DNA of 33,221 nucleotides from an uncultured Sphingomonas sp. (GCA_913775795.1 CAJYLT010000075.1:1-33221), one strand, 5' to 3'; positions 7,825 through 17,436 are shown, counted from the first letter of the stretch. Numbers and translations: made by a program. The notes: a model not told the origin generated them from the letters alone.

Positions 7825-9309
7825 ATGCCGAACTGGTCAAAGATCGAAGCCGCCCCGCGTCCCACGCTTGCCGAGCTGTTCGAGAAGGGCGACCGGCTGG
7901 ACGGCCTGACGCTCGATGTCGCGGGCATCCATTTCGACTGGTCGAAGACGCACCTTACGCCCGAACTGATCGCCGACTTCGCCGCGCTGGCGGACGAGGC
8001 GGGGCTGGCGGCAAAGCGCGACGCGCTGTTCGCGGGTGAAGTCGTCAACGTGACCGAGGGCCGCGCGGTCGAGCATACTGCCGAACGTTATGAGGGCGCA
8101 CCGGAGAGTGTCGCGCGCGCCAAGGCGCAGCACGCCCGGATGCGCGCGCTGATCGACGCGATCGAGGGCGAGGCGCTGGGCCCGATCCAGCACGTGCTCC
8201 ACATCGGTATCGGCGGATCGGCGCTCGGCCCCGACCTGCTAGTGAGCGCGCTGGGGCAGGAGGGGATGCATTACGACGTCGCCATCGTCTCCAACGTCGA
8301 CGGCCTCGCGCTCGAGAACGCGCTCGAGCATTTCGACCCGCACGCGACGATCATCGCGGTCGCGTCCAAGACCTTCAGCACGACCGAGACGATGCTGAAC
8401 GCCGAAAGCGCGATCGGCTGGCTGACGGAGGCGGGGGTCGAGGACCCCTATGGCCGCGTGATCGCGCTGACCGCGAACCCGGAGGCGGCGGTCGAGTGGG
8501 GCGTGGACGAGACGCGCATCCTGCCGTTCAGCGAGAGCGTCGGCGGGCGCTATTCGCTCTGGTCGTCGATCGGCTTCCCGGCGGCGATGGCGCTCGGCTG
8601 GGACGCGTTCGAGGAACTGCTGGAGGGCGCGGCGGAGATGGACCGCCATTTCCGCTTTGCCGAGACCGCGCAGAACGCGCCCGTGCTCGCGGCGTTCGCC
8701 GACCTCTACTACACGCAGGTCCGGCGCCTCTCGACCCGCGCGGTCTTCGCCTATGACGAGCGGCTGCGGCTGCTGCCCGACTATCTCCAGCAGCTGGAAA
8801 TGGAATCGAACGGCAAGGGCGTGACCGCCGACGGCGTGCCGCTCGATCGCCCGTCGGCGCCGATCACCTGGGGCGGGGTCGGCACCGATGGCCAGCACGC
8901 GGTGTTCCAGCTCCTTCATCAGGGCACGCATGTCGTGCCGGTCGAGTTCCTTGCCGTCATCGAGGCGGCGGACACGCTCGACGAGCAGCATCACCGGCAG
9001 TTGCTGCTGAATGCCTTCGCGCAGGGGGCGGCGCTGATGAAGGGCCGCGATCATGCCGACAAGGCGCGCGCTTATCCCGGCGACCGGCCGTCGTCGACGC
9101 TGCTGCTCGACACGCTCGATCCGCGCACGCTTGGTGCGCTGATCGCCTTCTACGAGCATCGGACGTTCGTGAACGCCGCGATCCTCGGCATCAACGCGTT
9201 CGACCAGTTCGGCGTCGAGCTGGGCAAGGAAATGGCGCGCGCGGCGGATGCGGGCGACCAGGACCTCGACCCCTCGACCGAGGCGCTGATCCAGCGGGCT
9301 TTGGGCTGA
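7825..9309 (+). CDS. pgi: Glucose-6-phosphate isomerase
   Basis: Interconverts glucose 6-phosphate and fructose 6-phosphate in the cytoplasm; in organisms using the Entner-Doudoroff route it mainly serves fructose entry and gluconeogenesis. Phosphate-binding motifs HIGIGGSALGPDLL and SKTFSTTETMLNAES are present, as are GGRYSLWSSIG and the catalytic residues Glu327 (MESNGKG), His365 (LLHQGTH) and Lys468 (ELGKEMA). There are two ATGs six bases apart (7819 and 7825). AGGGAG at 7813-7818 abuts the first but is correctly spaced for the second, so 7825 (494 residues) is chosen. The gene converges on the aminopeptidase P gene across a strong hairpin. Confidence 0.97.
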   Translation: MPNWSKIEAAPRPTLAELFEKGDRLDGLTLDVAGIHFDWSKTHLTPELIADFAALADEAGLAAKRDALFAGEVVNVTEGRAVEHTAERYEGAPESVARAKAQHARMRALIDAIEGEALGPIQHVLHIGIGGSALGPDLLVSALGQEGMHYDVAIVSNVDGLALENALEHFDPHATIIAVASKTFSTTETMLNAESAIGWLTEAGVEDPYGRVIALTANPEAAVEWGVDETRILPFSESVGGRYSLWSSIGFPAAMALGWDAFEELLEGAAEMDRHFRFAETAQNAPVLAAFADLYYTQVRRLSTRAVFAYDERLRLLPDYLQQLEMESNGKGVTADGVPLDRPSAPITWGGVGTDGQHAVFQLLHQGTHVVPVEFLAVIEAADTLDEQHHRQLLLNAFAQGAALMKGRDHADKARAYPGDRPSSTLLLDTLDPRTLGALIAFYEHRTFVNAAILGINAFDQFGVELGKEMARAADAGDQDLDPSTEALIQRALG

Positions 9310-9315
9310 ATGACG

Positions 9316-9344
9316 GGCCACCCCGGCGCGTTGCCGGGGTGGCC
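9316..9344. terminator. Bidirectional hairpin between pgi and the aminopeptidase gene
   Basis: A perfect 12-bp stem, GGCCACCCCGGC (9316-9327) with GCCGGGGTGGCC (9333-9344), around a 5-base loop, lies between two convergent stop codons. There is no long T-run on either side, but the placement strongly suggests a terminator for both genes. Confidence 0.75.
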
Positions 9345-9351
9345 GTTCCGA

Positions 9352-11148
9352 TCAGCCGACCGGCGCACACTTCGCTTCGAGCCACGCGCGATGCTCGGTA
9401 TCCAGCGTCGGGCCGACCTTCGCCAGCACCTCAGCATGATAGGCGTTCAGCCATGCCAGTTCGTCGGCCGTCAGCAGCGACGCCTCGATCAGATCGCGCT
9501 CGATAGGCACGAAGGTGAGCGTGCGGAAGCCGAGCATCGGCCGGTCCGCGCCCGCGATCGTCCGCGGTTCGATCAGGATCAGGTTCTCGATGCGGATGCC
9601 GTACTCGCCCGCCTTGTAATAGCCCGGCTCGTTCGACAGGATCATGCCCGCGCGAAGCGGCTCGGCCGGGCCGCCGCCGGGATAATTGGGCGCGGCGATC
9701 CGCTGCGGTCCCTCATGCACCGACAGGTACGCGCCGACGCCATGGCCGGTGCCATGCGAATAATCGAGCCCCGCTTCCCAGAGCGGCCGGCGCGCGAAGC
9801 TGTCGAGCTGCGCACCCACCGTCCCTTCGGGGAACAGCGCGGTGGCGATGGCGATGTGGCCCTTGAGGACGCGGGTGAAGCGGTCGCGCGTTTCCGCGGT
9901 GGGCGTGCCCACGGGAACGACGCGGGTGATGTCGGTGGTGCCGTCGAGATATTGCCCGCCCGAATCGATCAGAAACAGCTGGCCCGGCTCGATCGGCAGG
10001 CTCGATTCCTCCGTCACATGGTAATGCGGGATCGCGCCGTGCGGGCCTGTGGCGGAGATGGTCGAGAAGGACACGTCGCGCAGCGCGCCGGTCGCCTCGC
10101 GGAAGGCGCGCAGCTTTGCGGCGGCGGTCAGTTCGGTCTGCCCGCCCTTCGGCGCTTCCGCCTCGATCCATTTGAGGAAGCGGACCATCGCGCCCGCGTC
10201 GCGTAGCTGCGCGGCGTCGTGGCCGGCGACTTCGGCCGGGTTCTTGATCGCCTTTGCCAGCACGACGGGATCGCGCATCGCCACGACCTTCGCCCCGCCG
10301 GCCTCCAGCGCGTCGAAGATCGCCGCGACCGAGCCGGCCGGATCGGCGACGATGCGCTTGCCCGCGAAGCCGCCGAGCGCGCCCGCGAACGCCGAACGCG
10401 GATGGAGGCGCACGGCGTTGCCGAGGTGGCGGCGGACGTCGTCGGTCAGCTTGCCTTCGTCCACGAACAGGTCGGCGGTCGCGTCGGCATGGACGATCGC
10501 ATAGGCAAGCGCGACCGGCGTGCTCTCCACATCCTTGCCGCGAACGTTGAAGGTCCAGGCGATCGCGTCGAGCGCCGACAGGACGACGGCGTCGGCGCGG
10601 TGCCCGCCCAGCCACTCGGCGATCTCCCCGCGCTTGTCGGCCGAACTGCGACCGGCGAGGTCGTCGGGATAGGCGTCGAGCGGGGCGGGGGACATGTCGG
10701 GCCGCCCGGCCCACACCGCGTCGATCGGATTACCCTCGACCGCCACCAATTCCGCGCCCTTGGCGGCGAGCGCCCGGCGCGCTTCCTCGACCCAGGCGCG
10801 GGTGTGGAGCCACGGGTCGTAGCCGATGCGCCCGCCATCGGGGGCGTGCTCCGCCAGCCAGCCCGACACGCTCGTCGCGGGTACGCCCACATAGGCCCAG
10901 TGATCGGCCGACACCTGCTCGCGCACCTGGATCGTGTAGCGGCCGTCGGTGAAGATCGCCGCTTCCGCCGGCAGCACGACCGCGGTCCCCGCCGACCCCT
11001 CGAACCCCGTCAGCCAGGCGAGGCGCTGGGCATAGGCGCCGACATATTCGGACAGATGCTCGTCGGTGAGCGGCACGACGAAGCCGTCGAGCGACTGGCG
11101 CTTCAGTTGCTCGCGCAGCGCCGCAAGGCGATCGGCATGGGTGGACAT
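9352..11148 (-). CDS. Aminopeptidase P family metallopeptidase (M24)
   Basis: Releases N-terminal residues ahead of proline. It has the long three-domain form (598 residues) like eukaryotic XPNPEP1: two creatinase-type N-terminal domains (about 1-310) and a C-terminal pita-bread catalytic domain. The five metal ligands are all visible: Asp395 (LIDSGGQY), Asp406 (TTDITR), His469 (GTGHGVG), Glu507 (SNEPGY) and Glu521 (IRIENL). No signal peptide is seen, so it is probably cytoplasmic. The ATG on the minus strand at 11148 is preceded by AAGGAG at good spacing. It diverges from the APC permease/oligopeptidase B run. Together with those genes it suggests peptide and proline recycling. Confidence 0.95.
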   Translation of the reverse strand: MSTHADRLAALREQLKRQSLDGFVVPLTDEHLSEYVGAYAQRLAWLTGFEGSAGTAVVLPAEAAIFTDGRYTIQVREQVSADHWAYVGVPATSVSGWLAEHAPDGGRIGYDPWLHTRAWVEEARRALAAKGAELVAVEGNPIDAVWAGRPDMSPAPLDAYPDDLAGRSSADKRGEIAEWLGGHRADAVVLSALDAIAWTFNVRGKDVESTPVALAYAIVHADATADLFVDEGKLTDDVRRHLGNAVRLHPRSAFAGALGGFAGKRIVADPAGSVAAIFDALEAGGAKVVAMRDPVVLAKAIKNPAEVAGHDAAQLRDAGAMVRFLKWIEAEAPKGGQTELTAAAKLRAFREATGALRDVSFSTISATGPHGAIPHYHVTEESSLPIEPGQLFLIDSGGQYLDGTTDITRVVPVGTPTAETRDRFTRVLKGHIAIATALFPEGTVGAQLDSFARRPLWEAGLDYSHGTGHGVGAYLSVHEGPQRIAAPNYPGGGPAEPLRAGMILSNEPGYYKAGEYGIRIENLILIEPRTIAGADRPMLGFRTLTFVPIERDLIEASLLTADELAWLNAYHAEVLAKVGPTLDTEHRAWLEAKCAPVG

Positions 11149-11204
11149 GGGCTGGAACTCCTTTGCCGCATCCCTTACCGCCTTGGCGCTTGCGAAGTCG
11201 AGGC

Positions 11205-12518
11205 ATGGGGGCGGCAGGGGTGAGCGGAACGAGATTGCTGCGCGTGCTGGGCGCGGCGTTCGCGGTGGCGGCGGTGGTCGGCGGCACGATCGGGCAGGGC
11301 ATCCTGCGAACGCCCGGCCTGGTCGCAGCCGCGGTGCCCGACGCCACGCTGATCCTCGCGCTGTGGCTGGCGGGTGGGGCGATCGCAGCGGTCGATGCCT
11401 GCTCGACGGTGGAGCTCGGCGCGTCGACCGGCGAGGCGGGCGGGCCGTTCGCGTTCGTGCAGCGCGCGTTCGGGCCGGTCGCGGGGCTGGCGGCGGGGCT
11501 GGCCGACTGGCTGGGCAACCTCGGCGCAGTCGCGTTCATCGCGGTGGTGTTCGCCGAGTATCTGGGGCGGTTGAGGATCGACGGCGGACTGCCGATCCCG
11601 GTGCTGTCGGTCCTGCTGATCGCGATCATGTTCGCGCTGCAATGGCGGGGCACCCGGTCGGCGGCGCGCGCGCAGGAGGCGGGCAGCGCGGTGAAGGCGG
11701 TGCTGTTCATGGGCCTGATCGCCGTGCTGGCCTTCGCGCGGGGAGAGCCGCAGGCAGTAGCGGCTAGCCCGAGCGGCGTCATCACGCTCGCCGCCGGGAT
11801 TGCTGCGCTGAGAGCCGTATACGGCACCTATTATGGCTGGAACAGCGCGGCCTATTTCGCCGAGGAGTTGCGTAATCCGCGCGGGCTGGTCCGCGGGACG
11901 TTCGTCGGGATCGCGCTGGTGACGGCGGTGTTCGTGGGGCTGAACGCTGCGATGCTCCATGTGCTGACCCCAGCACAGATGGCGGGATCGACGCTGGTCG
12001 CCGCCGATGCCGCGGGTCGGGTGATGGGCGCGCGCGCCGACACTGGCATGACGATCGTGTCGCTCGTCTCGCTGGTCACGATCCTGGGCGTCATGCTGAT
12101 GTTCCTGCCGCGCATCCTGTTCGCGATGGGGCGCAGTTTCGGCGTCGAGCGGCTGGCGGGCGTGGCGGCGGGCGGCACGCCGCGCGCGGCGCTGGCGGCG
12201 ACGGCGATCGGCGGGGCACTGCTGGCGCTCATCGGCGTCTATGAGACGCTGCTGGCGTTCAGCGCCGTGCTGCTCGCGATGGTTGGCGTCGCGGTCAATC
12301 TGGCGGCGATCGTGCTCCGCCGGCGCGAGCCGGGGCTGGAGCGGCCGTGGAAGATGCCGCTGTTCCCGCTGCCCGCGATCTTCTCCGCGCTGGTCAACAC
12401 CGCGCTGGTCGTCGCCTTCGTCGTCGAGGATCCGGTGACGAGCCTGTCCGCCATCGCGGCGATGGCGGTGCTCCTGGCGGTCATCGTCCCCTTGCTGCGG
12501 CGTCATACGCGCGGCTAG
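11205..12518 (+). CDS. APC superfamily amino acid permease
   Basis: An inner-membrane amino acid transporter of 437 residues with about 12 hydrophobic helices. The first helix contains the unwound substrate-site motif GTIGQGIL typical of APC (LeuT-fold) carriers, and YGTYYGWNSAAYFAEELRNP is a family signature around helix 6. The start is uncertain: the ATG at 11205 is preferred, a GTG at 11220 is also possible, and the upstream TTG at 11163 seems unlikely. It diverges from the aminopeptidase gene across about 56 bases and is followed after eight bases by oligopeptidase B, so these peptide- and amino-acid-related genes are probably co-transcribed. The substrate is not identifiable. Confidence 0.88.
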   Translation: MGAAGVSGTRLLRVLGAAFAVAAVVGGTIGQGILRTPGLVAAAVPDATLILALWLAGGAIAAVDACSTVELGASTGEAGGPFAFVQRAFGPVAGLAAGLADWLGNLGAVAFIAVVFAEYLGRLRIDGGLPIPVLSVLLIAIMFALQWRGTRSAARAQEAGSAVKAVLFMGLIAVLAFARGEPQAVAASPSGVITLAAGIAALRAVYGTYYGWNSAAYFAEELRNPRGLVRGTFVGIALVTAVFVGLNAAMLHVLTPAQMAGSTLVAADAAGRVMGARADTGMTIVSLVSLVTILGVMLMFLPRILFAMGRSFGVERLAGVAAGGTPRAALAATAIGGALLALIGVYETLLAFSAVLLAMVGVAVNLAAIVLRRREPGLERPWKMPLFPLPAIFSALVNTALVVAFVVEDPVTSLSAIAAMAVLLAVIVPLLRRHTRG

Positions 12519-12526
12519 GGGAGGGC

Positions 12527-14587
12527 ATGACCGCTCTCCCCCAGCCGCCGATCGCGGCGCAGCGTGCCCACAGCTTCACCGCCCATGGGCAAACGATCGA
12601 CGATCCCTATGCGTGGCTCCGCGATCCCGGCTATCCCGAGGTCAAGGACGAGGCGATCCTCGACTATCTGAAGGCCGAGAACGCCTATCACGACGCGGTG
12701 ATGGCGCCGCTCAAGCCCCTGGCCGACACGCTGTTCAAGGAAATGCGCGGCCGCATCAAGGAAGACGAGTCGACCGTGCCGCAAAAAGACGGCGACTGGC
12801 TCTACTGGACCGATTTCGAGGAAGGCGGCGAGTATCGGCGCTGGTGGCGCAAGCCGGTCGCGGGCGGGCCGGACGAACTGATCCTCGACGAGCCGGCGCT
12901 GGCCGAGGGCAAGGAGTATTTCAACCTCGGTGCCTTTTCGATCAGCCGCGACGGGCGCCTGCTCGCCTATGCGACCGACGTTGATGGATCGGAGCGGTTC
13001 GAGGCGCGGATCAAGGACCTGTCCACCGGCGAGCACTTGCCCGACACGATCCCCGGCACGCTCGGCGCGCTGGTCTGGACCGCGGACGGCACGGGCCTGC
13101 TCTACACCCCCGCCAACGAACAGTGGCGCACCGATCGCGTGATGCTCCACCGGCTGGGGCAGGCGGAGGAGACCGAGCTTTATCGCGAGGCTGACGAGGG
13201 GTTCCGAGTCGGCGTCAGCGAAACCCAGTCGCAGAGGTTCATCGTTATCGCCGCGGGCGATCACGTGACGAGCGAGGTCTATCTGCTCCCCGCCGACGAC
13301 GTGACCGCGCCCTTGCTCTGCGTCTCGCCGCGTCAGGTGGGGCGCGAATACGACGTGGACGAGCATGACGGCACGCTGTTCATCCACACCAACGACGTCG
13401 ATCCCAACTTCCGGCTGGTGACGGCGAGCCTCGACAACCCGACCGAATGGGTCGAACGGATCGGGCCGAGCCGGCAGTTCTACATGACCGACGTCACCTG
13501 CTTCCGCGACTTCTTCGTGGTCGAGGGGCGCGAGGACGGGCTCGACCAGATCGAGCTGCACCAATATGCGGGCGGTGAGCCGACGCGGATACCGTTTCCG
13601 GAGGCGAGCTATGTCGCGGGCGTCGGCGACAATCCCGAATATGCGATCCAGACGCTGCGGCTCGGGTACGAGTCGATGGTCACGCCGGGCACCGTCTACG
13701 ACTATCATGTCGGCACTGGCGCGCTCGAGGTGCTGAAGGTCCAGGAAATCCCCTCGGGCTATGACGCGGGCAAGTACGCGACCGAGCGGCTGAAGATCAC
13801 CGCGCGCGACGGGACCGAGGTGCCGTGCTCGATCGTCTATCCCGCCGGCTTCCCCCGCGACGGGTCGGGCAAGCTCTATCTCTATGCGTACGGCGCCTAT
13901 GGCTATGCGGTGCCGCCGGGCTTTTCGACCAGCCGGATGAGCTTCCTCGACCGCGGCGTTGCGTTCGCGATCGCGCATATCCGCGGCGGCGACGACCTCG
14001 GCCAGCAATGGTATCTCGACGGCAAGCTCGAGAAGCGGACCAACACGTTCAACGATTTCGTCGACGTGGCGAAGGGGCTGATCGAGCACGGCTTCACCTC
14101 GGCCGGCAACATCGCGATCGCGGGGCGGTCGGCGGGCGGCGAGCTGATGGGCGCGGTCATCAATTCGGACCCCGAATTGTGGCGCGTGGCGGTGGTCGAC
14201 GTGCCGTTCGTCGACGTGCTCAACACGATGATGGACGCCAGCCTGCCGCTGACCCCCGGCGAATGGCCCGAATGGGGCAACCCGATCGAGGACAAGGCGG
14301 CGTTCGACCTGATCCGCAGCTATTCGCCCTATGACAACGTCAAGGCGCAGGCCTACCCGGCGCTCTGGATCGGCGGCGGGCTCAACGACCCGCGCGTCAC
14401 CTATTGGGAACCCGCCAAGTTCGCCGCGAAGCTGCGCGCGATGAAGACCGACGACAATGTGCTGGTGCTGAAGACACAGATGGGCGCCGGCCATGGCGGC
14501 AAGTCGGGGCGGTGGGAGAGCCTGAAGGAAGCCGCCGAGGAAAACGCGTTCGTGCTGTGGCAGCTGGGAGTGGAGCAGGCGGCGTGA
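12527..14587 (+). CDS. Oligopeptidase B-type S9 serine peptidase
   Basis: A cytoplasmic prolyl-oligopeptidase-fold enzyme that cleaves short peptides, typically after Arg or Lys. An N-terminal segment and a seven-bladed propeller (about residues 70-400) precede the alpha/beta-hydrolase domain. The catalytic triad is Ser535 (GRSAGGEL), Asp621 (LNDPRV) and His656 (GAGHGG). The motif GEWPEWGNP with Glu579 and Glu582 resembles the basic-residue-selecting S1 site of oligopeptidase B, favouring that subfamily over prolyl oligopeptidase. A longer in-frame reading begins upstream inside the permease gene, but the ATG at 12527, with GGGGAGGG just before it, gives the normal 686-residue enzyme. Its stop overlaps the lnt start. 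PtrB is the E. coli counterpart. Confidence 0.93.
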   Translation: MTALPQPPIAAQRAHSFTAHGQTIDDPYAWLRDPGYPEVKDEAILDYLKAENAYHDAVMAPLKPLADTLFKEMRGRIKEDESTVPQKDGDWLYWTDFEEGGEYRRWWRKPVAGGPDELILDEPALAEGKEYFNLGAFSISRDGRLLAYATDVDGSERFEARIKDLSTGEHLPDTIPGTLGALVWTADGTGLLYTPANEQWRTDRVMLHRLGQAEETELYREADEGFRVGVSETQSQRFIVIAAGDHVTSEVYLLPADDVTAPLLCVSPRQVGREYDVDEHDGTLFIHTNDVDPNFRLVTASLDNPTEWVERIGPSRQFYMTDVTCFRDFFVVEGREDGLDQIELHQYAGGEPTRIPFPEASYVAGVGDNPEYAIQTLRLGYESMVTPGTVYDYHVGTGALEVLKVQEIPSGYDAGKYATERLKITARDGTEVPCSIVYPAGFPRDGSGKLYLYAYGAYGYAVPPGFSTSRMSFLDRGVAFAIAHIRGGDDLGQQWYLDGKLEKRTNTFNDFVDVAKGLIEHGFTSAGNIAIAGRSAGGELMGAVINSDPELWRVAVVDVPFVDVLNTMMDASLPLTPGEWPEWGNPIEDKAAFDLIRSYSPYDNVKAQAYPALWIGGGLNDPRVTYWEPAKFAAKLRAMKTDDNVLVLKTQMGAGHGGKSGRWESLKEAAEENAFVLWQLGVEQAA

Positions 14588-16155
14588 GCCGACTGGCGCG
14601 GCGCCCTTACTGGACGCTCCTGATCGCCGGCGCGCTGTCGGCGACGGGGTTCGCGCCGCTTCAACTGTTCCCCGTCACGATCGCCGCGCTCGCGCTGCTG
14701 ATGTGGCTGGTGCACGAGGCGCCGAGCCTCAAGGGCGCGTTCCTTCGCGGCTGGGCGTTCGGCGTCGCGCATTTCACCGTCGGCAACAACTGGATCCAGC
14801 ACGCCTTCGACTTTCAGGACAAGATGCCACCGGTGCTGGGGTATCTCGCGGTCGTCCTGCTGGCGCTCTATCTAGCCGTCTATCCGGCGATGGCGGCCAG
14901 CCTCGCGTGGCGGCTGGCGAGCCCGCGATCGGCGGGCGACGCTGAAACCGAGCCGGGCGGAAGCTACGTTCTCGTCTTCGCCGCCGCCTGGATCGCGACC
15001 GAATGGCTGCGCGCGACGATGTTCACGGGCTATGCCTGGAACCCGATCGCGGTGATCTGGCTGCCGCTCATCAGCATCGCGCGGATTTCGGGGTTCGTCG
15101 GCACCTATGCGCTGTCGGGGATCACCGTCGCCATCGCCGGCGCGGCGATGCTGCTCGTTGGCTGGCGCCGCTGGCGGATGCCGCTGATCGCCGCCGCGGG
15201 CCTCCTGCTGGCGGGGCTGTTCGCTTCGGCTCAGCCGATCCCGCAGCGTGTGGGCCCGGACACGCCGCGGGTCCGTGTCGTCCAGCCCAATGTCGGGCAG
15301 GAAACGATGCTCGACGGCAGCTACGACCTCACGATGCTGGAGGCGCTGATCGACCAGTCGGGCCGGCCGCAGCGGCATCCGCGCCTGCTCGTCTGGCCCG
15401 AGGGGGCGGTGAACTATTATCTCGAGGACGGCTATCCGCCCGAATGGTATTACAAGGGTACCGCCCCGGTGACGCGCGGGCGGATCGCATCGCTGCTCGG
15501 CCCGCGCGACATGGCGCTGATCGGCTCGACCGCGATCGAGTTCGACGACAAGCGCGACGTGAAGGGTGCGGGCAACGCGATCTTCGTCCTCGACCCCGCC
15601 GGCAAGCTCGCCGAACGCCGCTACGACAAGGCGCATCTGGTCCCCTACGGCGAGTATCTGCCGATGCGGCCGATCCTGTCGCGTATCGGCCTGTCGCGGC
15701 TGGTGGCGGGTGAGTTCGACTATCTGCCGGGGCCGGGGCCGCAGACTTTGCCGGTGCCGGGCTTCGGATCGGTCGGCATGCAGATATGCTACGAGATCAT
15801 CTTCTCGGGACAGGTGGCGGATCGTGCGAACCGGCCCGACATGATCTTCAACCCCTCGAACGACGCGTGGTTCGGCGCATGGGGCCCGCCGCAGCATCTG
15901 GCGCAGGCGCGGCTGCGCGCGATCGAGGAGGGGTTGCCCGTCATCCGCTCGACCCCCACCGGCATTTCGGCGGTCGTCGATGCGCAGGGGCGGCTGGTGG
16001 CGACGATCGGCATCCGGCGCGCCGGCGCGATCGAGGTGCCGATCCCGGCCGCGCTGCCACCGACCTTGTTCTCGCGCCTCGGTAACCTTGCCGCGGCGAT
16101 CGTCATCTTGCTGTTGCTGGCGGCGGCGATTGCCATTCGCCGCCGGCCCGGCTAG
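14584..16155 (+). CDS. lnt: Apolipoprotein N-acyltransferase
   Basis: Adds the third acyl chain to the N-terminal cysteine of lipoproteins in the inner membrane, the last step before Lol export. Six or so N-terminal hydrophobic helices and one at the C-terminus surround a periplasmic nitrilase-fold domain. The catalytic triad corresponds to E. coli Glu267-Lys335-Cys387: Glu273 (VWPEGAVN), Lys349 (YDKAHLVPYGEYLP) and Cys402 (QICYEIIF). The GTG at 14584 overlaps the TGA of the oligopeptidase gene (GTGA), implying translational coupling, and gives 523 residues starting VSRLARRPYW. metK follows 69 bases later, a pairing I know from other alphaproteobacteria. Confidence 0.96.
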   Translation: MSRLARRPYWTLLIAGALSATGFAPLQLFPVTIAALALLMWLVHEAPSLKGAFLRGWAFGVAHFTVGNNWIQHAFDFQDKMPPVLGYLAVVLLALYLAVYPAMAASLAWRLASPRSAGDAETEPGGSYVLVFAAAWIATEWLRATMFTGYAWNPIAVIWLPLISIARISGFVGTYALSGITVAIAGAAMLLVGWRRWRMPLIAAAGLLLAGLFASAQPIPQRVGPDTPRVRVVQPNVGQETMLDGSYDLTMLEALIDQSGRPQRHPRLLVWPEGAVNYYLEDGYPPEWYYKGTAPVTRGRIASLLGPRDMALIGSTAIEFDDKRDVKGAGNAIFVLDPAGKLAERRYDKAHLVPYGEYLPMRPILSRIGLSRLVAGEFDYLPGPGPQTLPVPGFGSVGMQICYEIIFSGQVADRANRPDMIFNPSNDAWFGAWGPPQHLAQARLRAIEEGLPVIRSTPTGISAVVDAQGRLVATIGIRRAGAIEVPIPAALPPTLFSRLGNLAAAIVILLLLAAAIAIRRRPG

Positions 16156-16156
16156 G
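16130..16156 (+). promoter_or_regulatory. Putative metK promoter, TTGCCA-N15-GCTAGG
   Basis: TTGCCA (16130-16135) and GCTAGG (16151-16156) are 15 bases apart, inside the last codons of lnt, and resemble the motif before valS, the MHS gene and pgi. The AT-rich dyad lies just downstream, near the expected transcript start. Weak by itself; supported only by recurrence. Confidence 0.3.
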
Positions 16157-16161
16157 GCGTC

Positions 16162-16181
16162 ATATAACCATAGCTTTATAT
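16162..16181. promoter_or_regulatory. AT-rich dyad before metK, possible SAM/SAH-regulator operator
   Basis: ATATAA (16162-16167) and TTATAT (16176-16181) form an inverted repeat within an otherwise GC-rich gap. ArsR-family regulators (SahR/SamR) are known to control methionine-cycle genes in Proteobacteria and to bind AT-rich palindromes, so one is a reasonable candidate. I cannot check the exact consensus here. Confidence 0.4.
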
Positions 16182-16189
16182 CTTGAAGT

Positions 16190-16204
16190 CCGGCGTTCGG
16201 CCGG
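16190..16204 (+). promoter_or_regulatory. Small hairpin in the metK leader
   Basis: CCGGC (16190-16194) pairs with GCCGG (16200-16204) around GTTCG, 20 bases before the start codon. The CAACCCAC stretch that follows could pair with the GGGG of the ribosome-binding site. I recognise no known SAM riboswitch class in it. Confidence 0.25.
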
Positions 16205-16224
16205 TGCCAACCCACGGGGAAAGC

Positions 16225-17409
16225 ATGCGCGACAACTATCTCTTCACTTCCGAATCGGTCAGCGAAGGCCATCCCGACAAGGTTGCCGACCAGATTTCGG
16301 ACGCGGTCGTCGACCTGTTCCTGTCGCGTGACCCGGTCGCGCGCGTGGCGTGCGAGACGATGGTGACGACGCAGCGCATCGTCCTGGCGGGCGAAGTGCG
16401 CGCGAACGAGGGCGCGTTCCCGTCGCTGGCTGAGATCGAGCAGGCCGCGCGCGATACCGTCCGCCGCATCGGCTACGAGCAGCACGGCTTCCACTGGCAG
16501 ACCGCGGACTTCGCGTGCCACCTGCACGGCCAGTCGGCGCATATTGCGCAGGGCGTGGACGAAAGCGGCAACAAGGACGAGGGTGCCGGCGACCAGGGCA
16601 TTATGTTCGGCTTCGCCTGCGACGAAACGCCCGACCTGATGCCCGCGACGCTCTATTACTCGCACCGCATCCTCGAGAAGATGGCCGCCGACCGCCATGC
16701 GCGCGTCGTCGACTTCCTCGAACCCGACGCCAAGAGCCAGGTGACGCTGAAGTTCGAGAACGGCGTCCCCACCGGCGCGACCGCGCTGGTCGTGTCGACC
16801 CAGCATACCAAGGCGCTGTCGAACGACGCCGGCCAGAAGCGACTGCGCGATTACGTCATGACGGTGTTCGAGGAAGTGCTCCCGAACGGCTGGATGCCTG
16901 CCAATCAGGATCACATCTACGTCAATCCGACCGGCCTGTTCGAGATCGGCGGGCCGGACGGCGACGCGGGTCTGACCGGGCGCAAGATCATCGTCGACAC
17001 ATACGGCGGCGCGGCCCCGCACGGCGGCGGCGCGTTCAGCGGCAAGGATCCGACCAAGGTCGACCGTTCGGCCGCGTACATCTCGCGCTACCTCGCCAAG
17101 AACGTCGTGGCGGCGGGCCTTGCCAAGCGGTGTACGATCCAGCTTTCCTACGCGATCGGCATCGCCGAGCCGCTGTCGCTCTATGTCGATACGCACGGCA
17201 CCGGCACGGTGGACGAGGCCAAGATCGAGGCGGTGCTGCCCAAGCTCGTCCGCCTGACGCCCAAGGGCATCCGCACGCACCTGGGCATGAACAAGGCGAT
17301 CTATCAGCCGACCGCTGCCTATGGCCATTTCGGTCGCAAGGCGGACGGCGACTTCTTCACCTGGGAGCGCACCGACCTGGTCGACGCGCTGAAGGGCGAG
17401 CTAGGCTAA
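16225..17409 (+). CDS. metK: S-adenosylmethionine synthase
   Basis: Makes S-adenosylmethionine from methionine and ATP. The N-terminal motif [21 protein letters not shown] carries the methionine/ATP-site residues His16 and Asp18. [16 protein letters not shown] is the first PROSITE-type signature and [19 protein letters not shown] the second (phosphate-binding loop). The length is 394 residues, normal for the family. The ATG at 16225 is chosen over an upstream in-frame TTG (16183) because family members start [16 protein letters not shown] and GGGGA lies at 16216-16220. It follows lnt and ends in a strong terminator. The tRNA methyltransferase gene trmB, often found next, is absent here. Confidence 0.98.
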   Translation: MRDNYLFTSESVSEGHPDKVADQISDAVVDLFLSRDPVARVACETMVTTQRIVLAGEVRANEGAFPSLAEIEQAARDTVRRIGYEQHGFHWQTADFACHLHGQSAHIAQGVDESGNKDEGAGDQGIMFGFACDETPDLMPATLYYSHRILEKMAADRHARVVDFLEPDAKSQVTLKFENGVPTGATALVVSTQHTKALSNDAGQKRLRDYVMTVFEEVLPNGWMPANQDHIYVNPTGLFEIGGPDGDAGLTGRKIIVDTYGGAAPHGGGAFSGKDPTKVDRSAAYISRYLAKNVVAAGLAKRCTIQLSYAIGIAEPLSLYVDTHGTGTVDEAKIEAVLPKLVRLTPKGIRTHLGMNKAIYQPTAAYGHFGRKADGDFFTWERTDLVDALKGELG

Positions 17410-17436
17410 CCGCCGACGCCACCGCAGGATCGACGG

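Noticed and set aside
12347..12526. N-terminal extension of oligopeptidase B inside the permease gene
   Set aside because: No family member has it, and the ATG at 12527 has a good ribosome site.
16183..16224. TTG start adding 14 residues to MetK
   Set aside because: Known MetK proteins begin near [12 protein letters not shown], and this stretch holds the hairpin and ribosome site.
16186..16224. SAM-II or SAM/SAH riboswitch before metK
   Set aside because: The short leader does not show the conserved core bases I associate with either class.
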